The notes: generated from the letters alone by a model not told the origin. Shown: positions 1 through 11,499, counted from the stretch's first letter. The stretch: DNA of 64,000 bases from Prionailurus bengalensis (GCF_016509475.1 NC_057343.1:94964501-95028500); one strand, 5' to 3'. Numbers and translations are program-made.

Positions 1-142
1 TGTGATGTTAGCTCTCCAAGGACCGCTCCTTAGGTTAATGTCCCTGAGAGATATTACTGCCTTTTACTTTTTTTTTTTAATTCTTAAAATGCTGTTAAAC
101 CTAGAAATTTAATCCTAACATGTATGAATTATTCTTTCTCAG

Positions 143-234
143 AGTGAAGATACACAACAGCAAATCATCAGGGAGACATTCCATTTGGTATCTAAGAGAG
201 ATGAAAATGTTTGTAATTTCCTAGAAGGAGGATT
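143..234 (+). CDS. AP3S1: AP3S1 coding exon 2 (AP-3 sigma-3A subunit), 5' part missing upstream
   Basis: The exon reads in frame from AGT as SEDTQQQIIRETFHLVSKRD and continues ENVCNFLEGG, ending after two bases of a Leu codon. The acceptor AG is at 141-142 after a pyrimidine run and the donor GTAAGT is at 235-240. This is the N-terminal part of the longin-like sigma fold of clathrin-adaptor small chains. AP-3 (delta, beta-3, mu-3, sigma-3) sorts cargo from endosomes and the trans-Golgi network to lysosomes and lysosome-related organelles; in the family, the sigma-delta hemicomplex binds acidic dileucine signals. Exon 1, with about 23 codons including the start, lies before base 1. I chose AP3S1 over the paralogue AP3S2 from the C-terminal exon. 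Confidence 0.96.
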
Positions 235-591
235 GTAAGTAAAGCATTTCATGAACATTTCTAATCTTTGGCTATATGATTAAAATATATGCTGTTTAAT
301 TGGTTAATGGTAAAAATTTCCTACTTTTTATGAATTGGATTAGGAGATTACCACCTATGTTAGCTGTAAATCTAACTTGAATTTTTTGAAGATATGCAGT
401 CTTTGTTGTTTTTTTAAAAATTTTTGTGGAGTCATTTTATATAAAGGTCATGGCAACAATTCACACATTGCAGGGACATGTAAAATTATAAACTAAGTTT
501 CCCTTTCCTGACTTTAGTCTTTCTCGATTTCTTGTGTATCCTTCTAGAAAATTAAGTTTTTTATGACTAACATATAAAAGTAAAATCTTAT

Positions 592-818
592 GGGATGCGT
601 GGGTGGCTCAGTTGGTTAAGCATCCAGCTTCTGTTCAGGTCATGATCTTGTGGTCCGTGAATTCGAGCCCACTTTGGGCTCTGTGCTGACAGCTCAGAGC
701 CTGGAGCCTGCTTTAGATTCTGTGTCTCCCTGTCTCTCTGCCCCTCCCCTGCTCACACTCTGTCTCTCTCTCTCAAAAATAAAGAAACATTAAAAAACAA
801 ACAAAAAAAACCCCCCAA
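592..818 (+). mobile_element. CAN SINE (tRNA-Lys-derived), sense
   Basis: Full length: head GGGATGCGTGGGTGGCTCAG, central GAGCCTGGAGCCTGCTT, TC-rich section, then AAATAAAGAAACATTAAAA tail. A short CTTATGGGA duplication flanks it imperfectly. Divergent, so an older copy. Confidence 0.92.
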
Positions 819-1486
819 AACTTTTACTTATGGGATCACACTAGGTATGCTTGTTTGCATGTTACTTGTTTTCACTTAATATTTTGAAAAGCATATAAGC
901 ACATTTAGAACAGCCTAGGTAAATGGACCTATTCAGAGAAATTTAGATTACATTTTTTATCTTATTATTGTAAACAAGCCTGAAGTCTGCTTTTTGCATA
1001 TATATCAGTGTGAATGTATATGTATCTATATATAGGCATATGTATATAGATAGAATTCAGCTAATACAGTTTTCTGTTTTTTAAAATGAATAAATAAAAA
1101 TCAGTTATAATTATCTTGCCAACTATTATAAATACTTTTAAATTAATAAATTCCATGAAAGCAGTGTGTTCTCAAAATAGCTTTATAAATGTTCCCTCTA
1201 GTGTCTGTATAATCAATTTCTTAATATTTCCTCATTGACAATTCAAACACTAAACTAGCTGAGCCCCATTATGAATAATCAGAGATTAGTCAGAGAAACC
1301 CACACTTTTCTGTATTTTAATGTGTATGATTTATATTATGAAAAAGAGTTTGGATAATAAAAAATTCATTTTTTGTTGATCATAAATTATTTTTTAATCA
1401 TGTAGAAAGTTTACTTGAATTTCTTAAAAGGGTATATCATGCTCCAGTTAAATTTTGAAAATACACATTTACAATTTATAAACTTA

Positions 1487-1709
1487 CTCCCCCCCCCCCC
1501 CCCCCCCCCCGAGAGAGTGAGGGAGCTTGAGCAGGGGAGGGGCAGAGAGAGAGGGAGAGGGAGCATCCCAAGCAGGCTCCGTCTGTCAACGTAGAGCCCA
1601 GCATGGGGCTGGATCCCAGGAGGCATGAGACCATGACCCGAGCCAAAATCAAGAGTCAGACACTCAATGTATCACTCAGCTTAACCAGCTGAGCTACCCA
1701 GCAGCCCTC
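1487..1709 (-). mobile_element. CAN SINE, antisense, with a 22-C run at its tail end
   Basis: Antisense head ends GAGCTACCCAGCAGCCCT. The usual oligo-T side has been replaced by a 22-base C run at 1489-1510. The body is diverged, with an inserted ATCAAGAGTCAGACACTCAA segment. Confidence 0.85.
1489..1510. repeat. Poly(C) homopolymer, 22 bases
   Basis: Uninterrupted C run on the + strand (G run in the SINE sense direction). Its length is likely to vary between individuals and to be error-prone in assembly. Confidence 0.9.
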
Positions 1710-2106
1710 TCAGCCTCTTAATGTCACTCTTAAGAATCCATCTTAAGTAGCAAATCCATCAATATGGTATCCCCCTATTTTGAATCTCTTTGTAGTGTTT
1801 TCTACTCTGATCATTTTTTCTTATTTGTTTATTGTTTCTTACCCCCTCAGTACCTGGCAAATGGTAGGTACTCAGTAGATAGCTTAATGAATTAATGAAC
1901 TAAAATTAAGCACCAGCTTCTTTTACTTATTATCTCTGAAGAAAACAGCCACGATAATTTACTTAGTCTCCCAAGTTCACTTGAATGCTATGCCCAGACA
2001 TTTTATAAAGGGTTTTAAACACATTGTCAGTTTGCTTGAGCTAATGAAAATGTGTTTCATTTTATCCCTATACCATTCCATTTTTTGGTTTTGTTTTGTC
2101 ATTTAG

Positions 2107-2218
2107 GTTAATTGGAGGATCTGACAACAAACTGATTTATAGACATTATGCAACATTATACTTTGTCTTCTGTGTGGATTCTTCAGAAAGTGAACTTGGC
2201 ATTTTAGATCTAATTCAA
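2107..2218 (+). CDS. AP3S1: AP3S1 coding exon 3
   Basis: The first base completes the Leu codon split by the previous intron. The exon then reads LIGGSDNKLIYRHYATLYFV followed by FCVDSSESELGILDLIQ, and ends in phase 0. The acceptor AG is at 2105-2106 and the donor GTAAGT at 2219-2224. It encodes central strands and a helix of the sigma small-chain fold, including the RHYATLYF stretch shared by adaptor sigma chains. The 112-base length restores the frame exactly after the 92-base exon 2. There are no in-frame stops, so this is an expressed-gene exon and not a processed copy. Confidence 0.97.
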
Positions 2219-2469
2219 GTAAGTTAACACTTACTGTCTTAATACCATTTTTGGCATTTATATATTTTAAAACTTGTATGCTCTAAATTTTCTAAAATGA
2301 TGTTCTGTTTGGTAAGAAATAAATTGTTGCATAGTAGATATTAGATGAGTGAAATGGGGACTAAGGGTGCTAAAACACATGGGTAAATTTAATCAGATTA
2401 AGACTAATCACAATTAATTTAATCATGCCCTTTTTTCCTATTAACGTAAGTCATGCAAGAAGCCCACGA

Positions 2470-2860
2470 TTCCGGATCTCTTACCATGTGTATCCAGATC
2501 TGATCCCCAAACCCACCCCTCCCTGCCTCCTGAAAATCTTTCTTAATGTCCCTGGAACTCAAGGTCAGTCATAAGCACATTCCCCTGTATCTTCAACCTC
2601 TTTGTTAATGTTGCCTTCACTTTTTTCCTGTAATAAATTACATCTGGCTTCCCTGCTGACACTACCTGTAACCATCTCAAGTAATAACAGTCCTGCTCTC
2701 TTCTCTTCATACTGCTGAGCCTGCTAGTGTTTTCTTTGCTTCTTGTTGCTTTTTCCAGACCATTCTCTTGTTTAAAATGCCTCCAAACTTTATTTCTTGT
2801 TTGTAAACTATACCACCTTCTCTGCCCATCCTGCTTGAGTAACCTCTCATCCCCACCTCC
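2470..2860 (+). mobile_element. L2-like old LINE fragment (tentative)
   Basis: C/T-rich sequence of L2 character, with phrases such as CCCTGGAACTCAAGGTCAGTC and GCCTCCAAACTT. It may be one element with the pieces at 3395-3680 and 6250-7345, split by later insertions. Confidence 0.35.
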
Positions 2861-2869
2861 TATTTGTTG

Positions 2870-3390
2870 GGGATTTTATCAAAAACTTTCAAAGGTCTGA
2901 GATTCTACCCTACTTGCAAGCTAACAAGTTCACTACCACAGTGTCGTGGATGCCGGCAGAGGACAGGAGACTTCTGGATTAGAAACAAAGGACTTATTCC
3001 GAACAGCACAAACAGTAGACATAGTAACAGCATTTGCTTACACTGGATCCCCACGCCAATCTCCAGAGTTGCCAAAGGGTGACGTTAAGAGGGCCAGATG
3101 ATACCTGTACAAACAGTGGATTGAGTTATAGAAGAGGAACTGGAATCTTTTATACTGGACACTAATCATGTCGGCCCATGTCCTGGCGGAAAAGAATATC
3201 TTCCATGGGTATAGATAAACCTACCTGTTGCTTTGGAGAGAAATACTCTCTATTTTCTGGGGCTGTTTTCTTATACAGGCTTGCTTAAAAAGATAGTCCG
3301 CAAAAATAGCAGTCTGTACCTCTGCTTGTATTATATGCAGAAATGGCAGACCCATGGGGTCTCCTAAAAATTTTACTCTTAGCTCACTGG
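2870..3390. other. Possible LTR-like block inside the L2 region
   Basis: GC and codon texture change abruptly between two L2-like pieces, and nothing here matches SINE or LINE. It could be an old solo LTR, but I could not fix its ends (TG...CA) or a target duplication. Confidence 0.25.
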
Positions 3391-3394
3391 CAGT

Positions 3395-3680
3395 CACTGG
3401 TACTACTTGTGTTCTAATTCTTGGTGATTTCAGTATTCAGTATTCATGTGGATAATTCTCCCAGTACCCTGGTGTCTTCAGACTAGTATTCCCGTTCATT
3501 GAACTTTTGCCCTCTGCTGCACCTGGTGTTCATTTCTAGACCTTGTTTTTGTCCAAACTGCCATTCTCCATAATCTCCATTTCAGTTTCCCCTCTGTCTA
3601 CCACCTTTCTCCATATCGCAGTTTCTATTAATGCAATAATTCCTTGAGCCTGTTGGGACCTTCAGTCTTTTGAATCTTAG
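3395..3680 (+). mobile_element. L2-like LINE fragment, endonuclease region
   Basis: The segment TTGGTGATTTCAGTATTCATGTGGA resembles the GDFNIHVD endonuclease region of L2 ORF2 after mutation; the following text is C/T-rich as in L2. Interrupted by frameshifts. Confidence 0.45.
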
Positions 3681-3706
3681 CTTTTTTTTTTTTTTTTTTT
3701 TTTTTA
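3681..3706. repeat. Poly(T) run
   Basis: Long T homopolymer (about 25 bases) with no recognisable SINE attached on either side. Confidence 0.85.
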
Positions 3707-4024
3707 CTGTCCATCTTCTTGATGTCTTATATTCCTTACCCCGCTTCAATTCCATGGTCAGTCATGATAAATCATAGTCTGGTATACACTTAGCTCCTTC
3801 TTTGTATACAAATGTCTGAATGTACTTGTAGAAAAAAAACAAACATAGCCATTCCACAGGTCTCACTTTTTTTTTTTCGAGAAAGAACAGAATATGGGTA
3901 TAGTTTTTAGAAATACAGAGGTATATATATGAGAAGAAAGATCTAAAAGAGTAAAAAGTGGTTTATTCCCCACTGAAAGTACCCATCAGGTGCCTAGTAC
4001 AATAAAGTTCAGAATGGTGGATCC

Positions 4025-4332
4025 CTGGGGCACCTGGGTGTCTCCGTCAGTTAAGTGTCTGTCTCCGGCTAGGGCATGATCTCACGGTTCATGAATTCCA
4101 GCCCTGCTTTGGGCTCTGTGCTGACAGCTTGGAGCCTGGAGCCTGCTTCAGATTCTGTCTCTCCCTCTCTCTTCTCCCTCCCTCCCTCCCTCCCTCCCTC
4201 CCTCCCTCCCTCCCTCCCTCTGTCTCTGTCTCTGTCTCTGTCTCTCTCTCTGTCTCCCCTTCCCCTGCTTGCACTCTGTGTCTCTCTCCCTCTCAAAAAT
4301 AAATAAACATTAAAAAAAATTTTTTTTTAAAA
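4025..4332 (+). mobile_element. CAN SINE, sense, with CCCT-repeat expansion
   Basis: Head CTGGGGCACCTGGGTGTCTC, tail CTCAAAAATAAATAAACATT. The TC section is expanded to a (CCCT)n array plus (TGTCTC)n. Flanked by AGAATGGTGGATCC / AGAATGGTGGCTCC (4011-4024, 4333-4346). The overlapping open frames on both strands are only repeat translations. Confidence 0.92.
4174..4255. repeat. (CCCT)n then (TGTCTC)n microsatellite inside a SINE
   Basis: About 11 CCCT units followed by TGTCTC units, grown from the native TC-rich part of the SINE. Confidence 0.9.
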
Positions 4333-4997
4333 AGAATGGTGGCTCCTCACCTGTATCCCCACTGAAAGCAGAAGTCAGTGCTGGAGTGGGGGCTAGACCC
4401 CACAGCTGCTCTTACTTTCATTTCATTTCATTTTTTTAATTTACATCCAAGTTAGTTAGCATATAGTGTGACAGTGATTTCAGGAGTAGATTCCTTAGTG
4501 CCCCTTACCCATTTAGCCCACCCTCCCTCTCCCACATCCCCTCCAGCAACACTCAGTTTGTTCTCAATATTTATGAGTCTCTTATGTGTCATACCCCCTC
4601 CCTGTTTTTATATTATTTTTGTTTCCCTTCCCTTACGTTCATCTGTTCTGTGTCTTAAAGTCCTCATAAGCAAAGTCATATGATAATTGTCTTTCTCTGA
4701 CTGACTAATTTCACTTAGCCTAATACCCTCCAGTTCCATCCACGTAGTTGCAAGTGGCAAGATTTCATTCTTTTTGATCACCGAGTAATACTCCATTGTA
4801 TCTATGTACCACATCTTCTTTATCCATTCATCCATCGATGGACATTTGGGCTCTTTCCATACTTTGGCTATTGTTGATAGTGCTGCTATAAACATTGGGG
4901 TGCATGTGCCCCTTTGAAACAGCACACCTGTATCCCTTGGATAAATACCTAGTAGTGCAATTGCTGGATTGTAGGGTAGTTCTAATTTTAATTTTTT

Positions 4998-5240
4998 TTT
5001 TTTTTTTTTTAATTTTTTTTTTTTTTAAATTTTTTTTTCAACGTTTATTTATTTTTGGGACAGAGAGAGACAGAGCATGAACGGGGGAGGGGCAGAGAGA
5101 GAGGGAGACACAGAATCGGAAACAGGCTCCAGGCTCTGAGCCATCAGCCCAGAGCCTGACGCGGGGCTCGAACTCACGGACCGCGAGATCGTGACCTGGC
5201 TGAAGTCGGACGCTTAACCGACTGCGCCACCCAGGCGCCC
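4998..5240 (-). mobile_element. Young CAN SINE inserted in the L1
   Basis: Antisense full-length copy of the young type (GACTGCGCCACCCAGGCGCC, TGGCTGAAGTCGGACG, TTTTTCAACGTTTATT). Perfect 16-base duplication CTAATTTTAATTTTTT at 4982-4997 and 5241-5256. It splits L1 ORF2. Confidence 0.95.
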
Positions 5241-6249
5241 CTAATTTTAATTTTTTGAGGAACCTCCATGCTGTTTTCCAGAGTGGCTTGCACCAGTTTG
5301 CATTCCCACCAGTAGTGCAAAAGGGTTCCTCTTTGTCCACATCCTCATCAACATCTGTTGTTGCCTGAGTTGTTAATGGTAGCCATTCTGACAGATGTGA
5401 GGTGGTATCTTATTGTGGTTTTGATTTCTGTTTCCCTGATGATGAGTGATGTTGAGCATTTTTTATGTGTCGGTTGGCCATCTGGATGTTGTCTTCTTTG
5501 GAGAAGTGTCTATTCATGTCTTTTGCCCATTTCTTCGCTGGATTATTTGTTTTTTGGGTGTTGAGTTTGATGAGTTCTTTATAGATTTTGGATACTACTC
5601 CTTTGATATGTCGTTTGCAAATATCTGTTCCCATTCCGTCAGTTGCCTTTTAGTTTTGCTGATTGTTTCCTTCGTTGTGCAGAAGCTTTTTATTTTGGTG
5701 AGGTCCCAATAGTTCATGTTTGCTTTGGTTTCCCTTGCCTCTGGAGACATGTTGAGTAAGAAGTTGCTGCAGCCAAGATCAAAGAGGTTTTTGCCTGCTT
5801 TCTCCTTGAGGATTTTGATGGCTTCCTGTCTTATATTTAGGTCTTTCATCCATTTTGAGTTTATTTTTGTGCATGGTGTAAGAAAGTGGTCCAGGTTCAT
5901 TTTTCTGCATGTTGCTGTCCAGTTTTCCCAGCATCACTTGCTGAAGTGACTGTCTTGATTCCATTGGATATTCTTTCCTGCTTTGTCAAAGATTAGTTGG
6001 CCATATGTTTGTGGGTCCATTTCTGGGTTCTCTATTCTGTTCCACTGATCTGAGTGTCTGTTGTTGTGCCAGTACCATACTGTCTTGATGATTACAGTTT
6101 TGAAGGGCAGCTTGAAGTCCGGGATTGTGATGCCTCCAGCTTTGTTTTTCTTTTTCAAGATTGCTGTGGCTATTCGGGGTCTTTTCTGGTTCCATACAAA
6201 TTTTAGGATTGTTTTTCTAGCTCTGTGAAGCTACAGGTCTCACTTTAAA

Positions 6250-7345
6250 TTTATGATCTCCAACCTCGGTGAGTCCTTAATGCTACCCAGTAATCATATT
6301 TCCCTGATCCCTCCATCTCCCAGACTCCTGGTCAACTGGTAGGTTCTCCTTTGTCAAAGCTCTGGCACTTCTGGCATCTTGCTTCCTCCTTCACTGAGAG
6401 AACTGAAGCCATAAGAAGAGAACTTCCATAGACTCCACATCTGGGTCCATGCACTCTGCTTTCTCTCCTGTGAGGGAGGAACTCCCCATGCTCCTGCCTA
6501 AGACCAGCTCACCCACTTACGAAGCAGTCTCCTCCCCATGGCTCTAGCACTTCTCCCTCTCTCTCCTGAATCCTTTTCCCTCTCTCTCCCCAGTCATTCC
6601 CACCAGCTCTAGTACGTTCTCCCATCTTGAAAGAAGTCCTACCCCTACTTCCCCCTTCAGCCACTGCCCCCTGTCTTTCCCTCCCTTTCTGTCAGAATGC
6701 CTTAAACAAGGTGTCAGCACACACGGTTTCAAATTTTTCTTCTCTTCTTCACTCTTTTTAAACATACTCCATTCAGGTTTTCAGCTCTGTTGTTGCTAAA
6801 TCCAGAGGTTCTCATCAGTCCTCCTTTATTTGATTAAGATTCTTTACTTGCTAACCTGCCTTCTGGGACACTGCACTTGCCTGCTTTTCACCTGCCCCTT
6901 AGAAGTGCTTCATTTCAGTCGCCTGGTCTCTCTGACCTCTTCTTTGGCAAGTCCCGTAGGAGACAGAGAATGTGACCACACACTATCTGCACGGCCACCA
7001 CGCCGGTCCAGGCCTCCGTTGGCTCTTGCCTAGACTGTTAACATAGGTTCCTGATGTTCTTCCTGCTTCCACTGTCTTTTCTGTTTCATCTTTTCTTAGC
7101 AAAACAGCTGGCGATACTGTTGAAATAGGTCACCTCTTACATTCTGAATTCTCCGGTGGCTTTCCTTCTAGCTTCGAGTAAAATCCAGATTCCTTACGAT
7201 TGACCCATGAGGCCCCACAGGCTCTGACTCCTCTCCCTGTACCCTTCTGCTTCTCTTACTTCATCTTCTCTCTTTCTCCCTTTTGCTCCAGCCCCTGTGG
7301 CCAGCTTGCTGTTTCTCAAATAACACCAGCCGTGCCTCCACCTCA
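6250..7345 (+). mobile_element. L2-like LINE, 3' part
   Basis: C/T-rich text with the classic L2 3' phrases in diverged form: CTCCGGTGGCTTTCCTTCTAG, AAAATCCAGATTCCTTA, CCATGAGGCCCCACAGGCTC, CCTCAGAGCCTTTGTGTTTG. Probably continues the element broken by the L1 upstream. The open frames here are not genes. Confidence 0.55.
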
Positions 7346-7384
7346 GAGCCTTTGTGTTTGTTCTTTTTTTTTTTCTTTTTAATT

Positions 7385-7441
7385 TTTAAAAAATGTTTGC
7401 TTACTTATTTTGGGGCAGAGCATGAGCAGGGGAGGGGCATA
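7385..7441 (-). mobile_element. CAN SINE fragment (tail half)
   Basis: Only AATGTTTGCTTACTTATTTT through GCAGGGGAGGGGCAT is present; the tRNA-derived head is missing. Confidence 0.7.
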
Positions 7442-8126
7442 AGGAGTTTGCTAGAAAAATGAAATTTAGTTGCTACGTGCTAGTGATATTTTATTTTGTT
7501 TATTTATTTTTTTTTATCTGAGCACTGATTCCATTGGCGAAAGTCATGAAGCTGTGTATACACTTGAGATTTTCGTACCTTTTGTTTGTGATAGTTAAAA
7601 CTAACTCTGGCACAATAAACAAATGTAACTGCTACAAATAATTGTGCTGGAGTAAGATTATCATGAAGGAGTGCTCTGAACATACATTTTCTTTCTCTTT
7701 CTTGGCCCCAGACAGGGCAAAAACATAGGGGCATGGTGTAGGCACATGGTAGTCAATTGGAGAAAGCTGCATGTAAAAAAGAAGTTTTTTTGTGCCAAAT
7801 AGGTTTCATGGTTTTGCAGTCAGCACAAAGGGGGCATGCTTAGAGATCTAGTTAGTATGATAGGGTAATGAGAAATTAACCAAAGCAGAAAACTTTGGCA
7901 ATAATTCTGAGTTCCAAAGTTTAAGAACAGTAAAAGTGGCCAGATTAAGGCTTTTGGTATCAAATATTGTTAATAATGGAAGAAAAAAAAGGACAAGTGA
8001 TAAATGGAGCATTTCATATGCCAAATTACTCTTGATCCATAATTTTAAACTAGGTTTTGAGAAAGAGGTGGGTGTCTGAGTTCCATGAAGCCACAAAGTG
8101 ATCATAGCAGACATTCTTGCTCTTTT

Positions 8127-8328
8127 TTTTTTTTCCATTTTTTAAAAATTTGTTTTTGAGAGAGAGAGAGCACAAGCAGGGGTGGGACAGAAAGAGGGGG
8201 AGACACAGAATCCAAAGTAGACTCGACTGTCAGCACAGAGCCCTATGTGGGGCTCGAACCCACGAACTGTGAGATCATGACCTGAGCTGAAGTCTGACGG
8301 TCAACTGACTGAGCCACCCAGTAGCCCC
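8127..8328 (-). mobile_element. CAN SINE, antisense
   Basis: Full length, with head GAGCCACCCAGTAGCCCC. Flanked by TGCTCTTTT at 8118-8126 and 8329-8337. Confidence 0.92.
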
Positions 8329-9765
8329 TGCTCTTTTGTTTTTTAATTGGTGGTGAGGAAATGATGCCTTTAAGATATATATGTTTGTAATATGAGGTAG
8401 AATAGAAATTTTTATAATATTTAAAGCTGTAAGAGGAAACTTCAAAGAAATTTTGAGTTTGAGGTGAATATGCCTCACGAACCCTTAGATAGATACTTAA
8501 TTTCCTCCTGGGGCCTCCGTGAGAAACACTGCTAAGTTTTATTGTGTTTTGTTTTCCCAAAGGCTTTTCTAGTAAAGAAAGAGAAGCAAACTTACTTATG
8601 TATGAATTAGGTAACAGTTAAGGGTTAATCAGAACCCAGTATTGCATTGCCTTTTAACTTTGTTCATTAACACATTTCTTGGTTTATCCCATATAGGTAG
8701 TAGTTAATTCATTGCACTATTATTTCATAGAAACTTTGTGTTTTTTTAGAAAATGATTTGTTAACATGAAACTGTGTTTTCTATTTCTCTCTCACTTGTC
8801 CACAACTGAAGGGAGTGGTAGACATACACACTACATTCCAAAACACTTTTTTATTTCCTTGAGCTAGCTAATGTTACAAGAGGAAAAAAAGGAGAAAAGC
8901 AATCTGTTTCAAATTTACTCTGTAAGAGAAAGATTGCAGTTGAGAAAGACTAAAACAAATATGAATTTTCCTAGAGACCAATCAGAAGTATTTTATATTT
9001 GTGTCCTGGGATTTAAGCCATCATCATTATTTCTTTGTTTCTGTGACTGATCTTAATGGTTACGATAGTTTAGTGGTTATATCTCAGAAGAGAATTATAC
9101 GGGGAGTTGTCAAAGAACAAATATCCTGCATCAAATCTGAAATAAATTCTATCACACCTTTCTGGAAAGTGGAAACTGGGTCTGTGTTTTGTAAGATATT
9201 TTAGCCATTACTGTTCAAATGTTGATAATTTGTCTTGATACTAGGTAAGACACAGAAAAGAAGATTTCAGGAGTATTGTGTCACTTTCCTATTACTAATG
9301 TAGGTTAGAGCTGTTATTCTAAGAGAGTCCAATTGAGTTATCAAATGTTGATCTGTCATGTCATAAAAAAAGTTCTGTAACTTCCCTTACAGGCACAATT
9401 AAATTTACCGCTTACCACCAACATGTTGGAGGTTCTGTGGTTGCTGTCTTTCCCCTGCGATTACCAGGGATCGTTAAATACTTCAGAGGGAGTGCTGAGC
9501 ATGCACAAGGCAGTCACTTTAAAAATGTTGGTTGAATGAACAAAGGTGGAAGGGAATAGCTTATAGCTTCTTCTGTTTCATGAAACAGCTAATCAGAAGC
9601 TTAGTTAGAGCTGATTTTCTTGCTTCGTCCATCCTCTCTCTAGCTTCAAGAAAGTCAAGTGTAATGTCAAAAGTAGAAATGGAAAATTATAAATCAAGAG
9701 AGTTTAGATCAAAACTTCTCGGTCTTGTATATTCTTTAAAGAATTGATCAGGAAAACAAAACATC

Positions 9766-9809
9766 TATCTATCTGTCTGTCTATCTATCTATCTATCTAT
9801 CTATCTATT
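9766..9809. repeat. (ATCT)n microsatellite with two GTCT units
   Basis: About 11 tetranucleotide units, adjoining the tail of an antisense SINE. Confidence 0.92.
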
Positions 9810-10007
9810 TTAAACAAGTTTATTGATTTATTTTGAGAGAGAGAGCCCAAGCAGGGGAGGGGCAGAGAGGGATGGGGGACAGAGGATCCCAAGCAGGCTC
9901 TGTGCTGATAGCAGACAGCCCAATGTGGGGCTCGAACTCATGAACCGTGAGACCATGACCTGAGCCGAAATCGGAAGCTTAACTGACTGAGCCCCCCAGA
10001 TGTCCCA
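9810..10007 (-). mobile_element. CAN SINE, antisense
   Basis: Full-length diverged copy: AAACAAGTTTATTGATTTAT tail side, GAACCGTGAGACCATGACC, and head GAGCCCCCCAGATGTCCC. Confidence 0.92.
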
Positions 10008-10082
10008 AACGTCATCATATAATTCAGAAACATGCTAAATCTTGCTTTTTTTTCAATGTTGAAAATGATACCATTCAAATGA

Positions 10083-10141
10083 TCATTGGGAGCATGTATT
10101 TTTATGCAGAGGTTTTGTGTTTCTGAGGTATGCATATGCTG
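10083..10141 (+). repeat. 59-base direct repeat, copy 1
   Basis: Runs from TCATTGGGAGCATG to GGTATGCATATGCTG and matches 11500-11558 base for base. This copy lies in ordinary unique intron sequence. Confidence 0.95.
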
Positions 10142-10569
10142 TCCCAGATTTGACTTTTTATCTTTTGTGAAATCTGAGAGAAGGCATCATCACTAAATTC
10201 CCTGTGGAATTTAGGCCACTGTATCACCAAATTGAGTACCATCAGCCTCTGTTTTCTTTTGTTTCTTTTTTTAATTCTTTGTAAGTAAGTTGGGGAAATG
10301 GTGATCCTTTTTTGTTTCTGATACGTACTATTTGAGTGTGATATTGACTGCCATATAAGCAAATTTCAGACTTGATACCTGGCTTTTTTTAGTCTTTCTG
10401 TTGTAGCATGTCTTCATTGGCAGTGTTAAAATATTTACAGAGTGAGAATGAGAGGTTCATTAAATATTGACAGTGGTTGGTTGAGTTATTTATAAGCAGC
10501 CATATTGTCCTCAATTAATTTATTATGCCAAGCTGATAATAAATGGAGGCATAAAAGTTCACTAGATAA

Positions 10570-11235
10570 TTCCAAATTCTGTTACAGTTTTCTGTACCGC
10601 ATGTAGCAATTACATCAGCATCAGGTCTTGTTTGGTTGTAGTCAGGACAAAATTGAGTACTAATGTTGTAGGATTTTCTACCTCAATACTCGGGATTCGT
10701 TGTCTTGCCACTTTGCAGGATGAAAGAGGTGGACAAAAATTGAGGAGCAGGCAAAAGTTATTAGAGTGCAAGAAAAGAAGAGTATTAGGAGAGCTCTCTT
10801 TACAGAGAGGGGGGCATTAGAAAATGAATACCCAGAACATAAGGCCAGGGTCCTTGTTTTATAAGGTTCTGATCAGCCCCCCTTCGTGCCTTCCCCCTAG
10901 TTCCTTCTCAGGTTCTACCCTTATTGGCTTGATAGCTCTAGGTGCTGGGTTGTCCATTCCTGATTGGCTCAACTCCATTGTGTGAGGGGTCAGACTGGTC
11001 GTACTGTCCCTCGTATAACATAAGTTTCATGGTTTACTTTTTTTAGTTAGGTACCTTGATTGTCAAATTCCTGAGGGGAACCTGAGGTGGGGAGTAGGTG
11101 GGCTCTGTTACATTCTTAAGAGGAACCTTACACCCAAGGGGGTTTGCTGTGGTTAGATACTCCTAGTACTGTTACAAAATACGTGTTTTTCCCCACCCAG
11201 GGACCTCAGGTCCTAATCTTTCCCTCTCTGCTTAC
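10570..11235. other. Possible LTR-like block
   Basis: Base composition and phrasing (promoter-like TATAA near 11016 and a CT-rich 3' part) suggest an old LTR, possibly ERVL type. I could not find its ends or a duplication, so the family is not assigned. Confidence 0.25.
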
Positions 11236-11499
11236 TGAATCCTATCTTCTCCTATCATATTACTGTTTCTTTTTGATTCTTTTATGTTTATAAATAATCA
11301 ATAATTTATGCTTCTGATAGCGTGGGGTTGAATGTGTGATTAAAAGATAAGTGTAGATTTTGTTATATAAAAATATAAGGGTGAAAATAAGGTGAATGAT
11401 AATAGCTGCTTTTTATTGCCACTGTTGAATAGACATATTTAATTCAGCATGACAAATATTTATTAAGCTCCTACTATATATGGGATGCTGTACTGGATG

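Larger units (their letters stand above)
235..2106 (+). other. AP3S1: AP3S1 intron 2
   Basis: A 1.87 kb intron, GTAAGT to AG. It holds one sense SINE, one antisense SINE with a long C run, an AT-rich stretch of TATA-type steps near 960-1060, and a short MIR-like tail near 1850-1905. The remainder is AT-rich with nothing I can name. Confidence 0.9.
3870..6232 (-). mobile_element. 5'-truncated L1, antisense to AP3S1, with apparent 3' transduced flank
   Basis: The antisense strand encodes the decayed C-terminal part of L1 ORF2 between about 4608 and 6195 (for example WKEPKCPSMDEWIKKMWYID and EPLSYTMHKNKL). It is followed by the L1 3' UTR near 4440-4600. A perfect 14-base duplication ACAGGTCTCACTTT lies at 3856-3869 and 6233-6246, so the insertion also includes 3870-4430, which is not L1 sequence and carries a SINE. 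The target junction TTT/AAAG suits L1 endonuclease. A young SINE (4998-5240) interrupts it. Confidence 0.85.

Noticed and set aside
4069..4306. Overlapping open frames on both strands with Arg-Glu-Gly or Ser-Leu-Pro repeats
   Set aside because: They translate a (CCCT)n and (TGTCTC)n expansion inside a SINE; no start context or conservation.
4608..6195. Minus-strand frames of 70-105 codons as host genes
   Set aside because: They are pieces of L1 ORF2, interrupted and frameshifted.
7504..8138. Minus-strand frames near 7504-8138 as a processed pseudogene
   Set aside because: I could not match them to any protein family; the region looks like ordinary intron, possibly with an old L1 tail.
9766..9809. 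Regularly spaced repeats as a CRISPR-like array
   Set aside because: It is a simple ATCT microsatellite; no spacers, and the DNA is mammalian.
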